Assembly (NCBI RefSeq): GCF_900142195.1
Contig: NZ_FRAB01000008.1
Location: 62,001-126,000 of the forward strand
DNA: 64,000 nt
From: Paraburkholderia terricola
GTDB taxonomy: Bacteria; Pseudomonadota; Gammaproteobacteria; Burkholderiales; Burkholderiaceae
Direction: 5' to 3'
Shown: one piece after another, positions 60,470 through 64,000 of the stretch
Layout: each line of letters begins with the position of its first letter
Numbering within the stretch: the first letter of the stretch is position 1
The notes under the pieces: model-generated
Told to the model about the DNA's origin: nothing
The model's database searches: none
What the model saw: the letters and a program-made list of their open reading frames with translations, nothing else
Made by a program: the position numbers and the translations under genes

Positions 60470-62458
60470 ATGCCCTACGTTTCGCAGACCCAGCATATCG
60501 ACCGCGTGCGCGGCGCCATCGAAGGAAGGCTGCCCGCGCCCGCCGATTCCGCGCGCCTCGTCTCGTCGTGGCAGCGATCGTTCGAACAGTACCGGCTCGA
60601 TCCCGGCGCCGTGATCGGACCGCGTGTGCTGACGTCGGCGGAATTGCGCGAGGTGCAAGGCAGGCAGGAAGCGTTTTTGCGGGCTTCGGGCCAGTGCCTG
60701 ACGCGCCTGCACGACATGATTCGCGTGGCCGACTATTGCGTGATGCTCACCGACGCGCACGGCGTCACCATCGATTACCGGATCGACCGCGAGCGCCGCG
60801 GCGACTTCAAGCATGCGGGGCTGTACATCGGTTCGTGCTGGTCGGAGCGCGAGGAAGGCACCTGCGGCGTGGCGAACGTGCTGACCGATCTCGCGCCGAT
60901 CACCGTGCACAAGACCGATCATTTTCGGGCAGCCTTCACGACGCTCACCTGCAGCGCCGCGCCGATCTTCGCGCCGACCGGCGAGATGATCGGCGTGCTC
61001 GACGCGTCGGCGGTGCAGTCGCCGGATAACCGCGACAGTCAGCGGCTCGTGTTCCAACTCGTGCGCCAAAGCGCCGGCTTGATCGAGGACGGCTACTTCC
61101 TCAATCAAACCACGCAGCACTGGATCCTGTTCGGCCACGCGAGCCGCAACTTTGTCGAGGCGCAGCCCGAAATACTGATCGCCTTCGACGAATGCGGCAA
61201 CCTGGTCGCCGCCAATCGCAAGGCGCGCGAATGCATTCCGGCGCTGAACGGCCCGCGTCATATGGACGAAATCTTCGATACCTCCGACGTGCATCTGCAT
61301 GACGTGGCGCGCACCGATGCGATTGTCGGACTGCGTCTGCGCGCAACCGGCTCGACGCTGTACGCGCGCATTCGCGCGCCGCTCAAACGCGTCTCGCGTG
61401 GAACCGCCGGCGTGGCGGACGGCGTCGCGGGATCGCCGCATTCGGCTTCGCGCAAAGAGCCGCCGATCGGCGCGCTCGGCCGTTTTCTGCACAGCGCGGA
61501 CCCGCGCATCGCGCGCAACGCGGCGGTGGCGTTGCGCATCATCGGCAAGCGGCTGCCGATTCTGATTCTCGGCGAGACCGGCGTCGGCAAGGAGGTATTC
61601 GCGCACGCGCTGCACGATGCGGGCGCGCGGCGCACACGGCCGTTCATCGCGGTGAATTGCGGCGCGATCCCCGAGTCGCTGATCGAGAGCGAACTGTTCG
61701 GCTATGTGCCCGGCGCGTTCACCGGTGCGCGCAGCCGCGGCGCGCGCGGCAAGATCGCGCAAGCGCATACCGGCACGCTGTTCCTCGATGAAATCGGCGA
61801 TATGCCGCTCAATCTGCAAACGCGCCTGCTGCGCGTGCTGGCCGAAGGCGAAGTCGTGCCGCTCGGCGGCGATGCGCCCGTGCGCGTGGATCTGGATGTG
61901 ATTTGCGCGACCCACCGCGATCTTGCGGGCATGGTCGCCGAAGGATCGTTCCGCGAGGATCTCTATTACCGGCTAAGCGGCGCGAGCCTCGCGATGCCGC
62001 CGTTGCGCGAGCGCGCGGATATTCGCGACGTGATCGAAGCGGTGTTCGACGAGGAAGCGCGGATGGCCGCTCACGTGCTCACGCTCGATGCGCGTCTAGC
62101 CGACCGGCTGGCCGCGTTTCACTGGCCGGGCAATATTCGCCAGCTACGCAATGTGCTGCGCTACGCCTGCGCGGTTTGCGATTCTTCCCGCGTGGAGTTG
62201 CGGCACGTCGCGCCGGATATCGCGGCGCTGCTGGAGCCTGACACCGCGAGCAATCTCACGCTGATGCACGCGAAGCCACTCGCCAACGCACTCGCCAACT
62301 CCCAGGACGACCCGCGCGACGAGCGCGCCCGGATCGTCGACGCGCTGACGCGCCATCAATGGCGGCCCAACGCCGCCGCCCAGGCGTTGGGTATTTCGCG
62401 CGCGACCTTGTACCGGCGCATTGCGAAGCTCGGCATCGTCGGACCGCATCGCGGTTGA
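60470..62458 (+). CDS. acoR: AcoR, sigma54-dependent activator of acetoin catabolism
   Basis: A 662-residue enhancer-binding protein. Residues about 30-200 contain a GAF-type sensor, about 230-320 a PAS-like region, about 345-560 the AAA+ domain (Walker A GETGVGKE near 368; sigma54-contact loop GAFTGA near 417; Walker B TLFLDEIGDM), and about 610-655 a Fis-type HTH (NAAAQALGISRATLYRRIAKLG). ATG 60470 has CCGGAG seven bases before; ATG 60407 and TTG 60404 are longer options. It is divergent from acoXABC, as in Cupriavidus. Confidence 0.95.
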   Translation: MPYVSQTQHIDRVRGAIEGRLPAPADSARLVSSWQRSFEQYRLDPGAVIGPRVLTSAELREVQGRQEAFLRASGQCLTRLHDMIRVADYCVMLTDAHGVTIDYRIDRERRGDFKHAGLYIGSCWSEREEGTCGVANVLTDLAPITVHKTDHFRAAFTTLTCSAAPIFAPTGEMIGVLDASAVQSPDNRDSQRLVFQLVRQSAGLIEDGYFLNQTTQHWILFGHASRNFVEAQPEILIAFDECGNLVAANRKARECIPALNGPRHMDEIFDTSDVHLHDVARTDAIVGLRLRATGSTLYARIRAPLKRVSRGTAGVADGVAGSPHSASRKEPPIGALGRFLHSADPRIARNAAVALRIIGKRLPILILGETGVGKEVFAHALHDAGARRTRPFIAVNCGAIPESLIESELFGYVPGAFTGARSRGARGKIAQAHTGTLFLDEIGDMPLNLQTRLLRVLAEGEVVPLGGDAPVRVDLDVICATHRDLAGMVAEGSFREDLYYRLSGASLAMPPLRERADIRDVIEAVFDEEARMAAHVLTLDARLADRLAAFHWPGNIRQLRNVLRYACAVCDSSRVELRHVAPDIAALLEPDTASNLTLMHAKPLANALANSQDDPRDERARIVDALTRHQWRPNAAAQALGISRATLYRRIAKLGIVGPHRG

Positions 62459-62542
62459 TCCTCGCGCTCGATCTTCGTGCTTGCCCCTCACCGACGAGCC
62501 ATTGCTTGCGCACGCCATCGCCGGTTTTTTTAGAGACTTGTT

Positions 62543-62561
62543 GATAACGATTCGCATCTAC
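62543..62561 (+). promoter_or_regulatory. Possible Fur box
   Basis: GATAACGATTCGCATCTAC resembles the 19-base Fur consensus (GATAATGATAATCATTATC), with agreement strongest in GATAA, GAT and CAT. It lies 92 bases before the siderophore receptor, which is where iron control is expected. The match is partial. Confidence 0.5.
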
Positions 62562-62653
62562 TTTAAGCTTCGGCATCTTTCACTTCCCTTGTACGTTGCT
62601 ACATCTTCCTTGCTGCGTCCTCGCGCGGGTTGGCGTGCCGTCTCTCCTGACAC

Positions 62654-64000
62654 ATGCGTTTTCTGCGAACTTCCGCGCTCCCTGGCCGCCACGGCCGTCA
62701 TCGTCGTTTTCACATTGGCCTGCGGGCCGCCTTGCTGATGTGCACCGCCACGGCGCACGCGGCGATGGCCGCCACGCCCGATGCCGGCGGCGACCCGCCG
62801 TCCAACCCGCAAGAACTGCCCGCGGTGTCGGTGCATGCGTCGCCGGCGGTCGAGCCCACGGCCGGTTACCGGCCGCTCACCAGCGAGACGTCGAGCGGCA
62901 TCGAGCGCAAGATCAGCGAGATTCCCCAGTCGGTCGCGGTCGTCAGTTCGAGCGTGATGCAGGACCAGCAGGCACGCAGTCTCGACGACGCGCTCGGCAA
63001 CGTCAGCGGCATCACGCAGACCAACACGCTGGGCGGCACGCGCGACGCGTTCCTGAAGCGCGGCTTCGGTTCGAATAACGACGGCTCGATTCTCGTCGAC
63101 GGCATCCGCTCGCCGATCCTGCACAACTATCTGGCGACGATCGATCGCGTCGAGGTATTGAAGGGCCCGGCTTCGCTGCTGTACGGCATTCAGGAGCCCG
63201 GCGGCGTGATCAACATGATCACGCGCAAGCCGGAGGACACGCTGCAAGGCTCGGTCTCGGCAACCTACACCAGCCACCGCGGCAGCGGCACCAGCTTCGA
63301 CCTGACCGGCCCGATCGGCCAGCCGGGCCAGGTCGCGGGCGGCACGCTCGCGTTTCGCCTGACCGGCGAGTACAACACCGCGCGTTACTGGCGCAGCTTC
63401 GGCCGCCAGCGCGACGCGCTGATCGCGCCGTCGCTGTCGTGGCACGATGCGAATACGTCGATCGACGTGAGCTATCAATATGTCGACTACACGACGCCGT
63501 TCGACCGCGGCACGGTGCTGGTCAACGGCCATCCCGACGACGCGCTGCGCTACACCCGCTATGAAGAAGCGTGGGCGCAAAGCTCGGGCTTGCAGGAGAC
63601 GCTGCGGGCGAAGCTGGAACATCGCTTCTCCGATCAATGGCGCATGCGCGCCACCTACGGATGGAGCCGCGACCGCTACGATCAGTACCTGACGCGCGCG
63701 AGCGCATTCAACAGCAGGACCGGCATCATGAGCCGCTCGTCGGATGCGAATCTCGGCCGCAACGATGCCGACGAGATCGCGACGATCGGCGCGATCGGCG
63801 ATCTGAACCTCGCGGGCATGCGCCACGAAGTCTATGTGGGCGGCGAGTACGAACGCCAGCGCTCGTTCCGCGGCGACACGATCCGCGGCAAGGCGGTGTC
63901 CGGCTTCGATCTGTTCGACCCGGTCTACGGCAGGCTCGCCGCGGGCGGCACGCCGAGCGCCACGCAAAGCGACAGTCTGTCGAAGGTCCACACCTACTCG
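62654..64000 (+). CDS. TonB-dependent siderophore receptor, 3' end missing
   Basis: An outer-membrane receptor; 449 codons are visible and the frame is open to the window end. A signal sequence runs to about residue 38 (LRAALLMCTATAHAAMA) after an Arg-rich start. The plug domain follows: KISEIPQSVAVVSSSVMQDQ, LDDALGNVSGI, FLKRGFGSNNDGSILVDGIR and VEVLKGPASLLYGIQEPGGVINMI. The beta-barrel then begins (SATYTSHRGSGTSFDLTGPI). These are marks of the ferric-siderophore (FhuE/FpvA-like) group. No DUF4880 signalling extension is obvious before the plug. Confidence 0.93.
   Translation, partial: MRFLRTSALPGRHGRHRRFHIGLRAALLMCTATAHAAMAATPDAGGDPPSNPQELPAVSVHASPAVEPTAGYRPLTSETSSGIERKISEIPQSVAVVSSSVMQDQQARSLDDALGNVSGITQTNTLGGTRDAFLKRGFGSNNDGSILVDGIRSPILHNYLATIDRVEVLKGPASLLYGIQEPGGVINMITRKPEDTLQGSVSATYTSHRGSGTSFDLTGPIGQPGQVAGGTLAFRLTGEYNTARYWRSFGRQRDALIAPSLSWHDANTSIDVSYQYVDYTTPFDRGTVLVNGHPDDALRYTRYEEAWAQSSGLQETLRAKLEHRFSDQWRMRATYGWSRDRYDQYLTRASAFNSRTGIMSRSSDANLGRNDADEIATIGAIGDLNLAGMRHEVYVGGEYERQRSFRGDTIRGKAVSGFDLFDPVYGRLAAGGTPSATQSDSLSKVHTYS

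Overview
The window is GC-rich DNA from what looks like a Paraburkholderia/Burkholderia-type betaproteobacterium. The evidence is an Hrp2-family type III secretion (T3SS) locus of the Ralstonia/Xanthomonas kind, an acoXABC operon with a divergent acoR as in Cupriavidus, a small DUF3563 gene, and many LuxR, LysR and AraC regulators and ABC transporters. Product names rest on motifs and remembered family features; no database search was possible.

Region 1 (1-8.1 kb, + strand) is the T3SS core: sctV (5' end outside the window), hpaP, sctQ, sctR, sctS, hpaA, then sctD, a small HrpD6-like gene, a 54-residue gene in the hrpE position, and hpaB. Stops and starts overlap repeatedly. A consensus PIP box (TTCGB-N15-TTCGB with a YANNNT -10 box 30 bases on) precedes sctD.

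Region 2 (8.1-21 kb) is the most unusual part. It is a T3SS-linked accessory island in which genes alternate with tandem repeats. PIP boxes lie upstream of an unknown protein (8496-8990), a GNAT acetyltransferase, an AvrE/DspE-like effector (four PIP boxes in four 104-bp tandem repeats), a cysteine-free Gly/Pro/Gln-rich protein, an HSL-type esterase and, with spacing one base off, an Hpa2/HpaH-like lytic transglycosylase. At two genes the 3' end is itself part of a direct repeat. Two convergent LuxR-type regulators close the island.

Region 3 (21-30 kb, - strand) is one amide/nitrile operon: nitrilase-like hydrolase, periplasmic binding protein, LivH, a fused LivM-LivG, LivF, amidase, AmiC and AmiR. 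Its leader has a sigma70 promoter, a hairpin with an ANTAR-type hexaloop and an intrinsic terminator just before the first gene, which fits AmiR antitermination.

Region 4 (30-42 kb) is mixed: a flavin amine oxidase with an effector-like N-terminus, small secreted and TfoX-like proteins, a methanethiol oxidase (SBP56) with a membrane partner, an AraC regulator divergent from GFA and methyltransferase genes, DUF3563, an NhaR-like regulator divergent from terC, and a zinc-ribbon protein.

Region 5 (41.5-51.8 kb) looks like 2-deoxyribose catabolism: a DeoR regulator convergent with deoC, a two-domain aldehyde dehydrogenase, a PfkB kinase and a four-part sugar ABC transporter. Sequences resembling the E. 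coli DeoR operator lie at both ends.

Region 6 (52-64 kb) holds a penicillin-acylase-family Ntn hydrolase, then lipA-acoC-acoB-acoA-acoX (- strand) behind a consensus sigma54 promoter, divergent acoR, and a TonB-dependent siderophore receptor cut by the window end, with a possible Fur box upstream.
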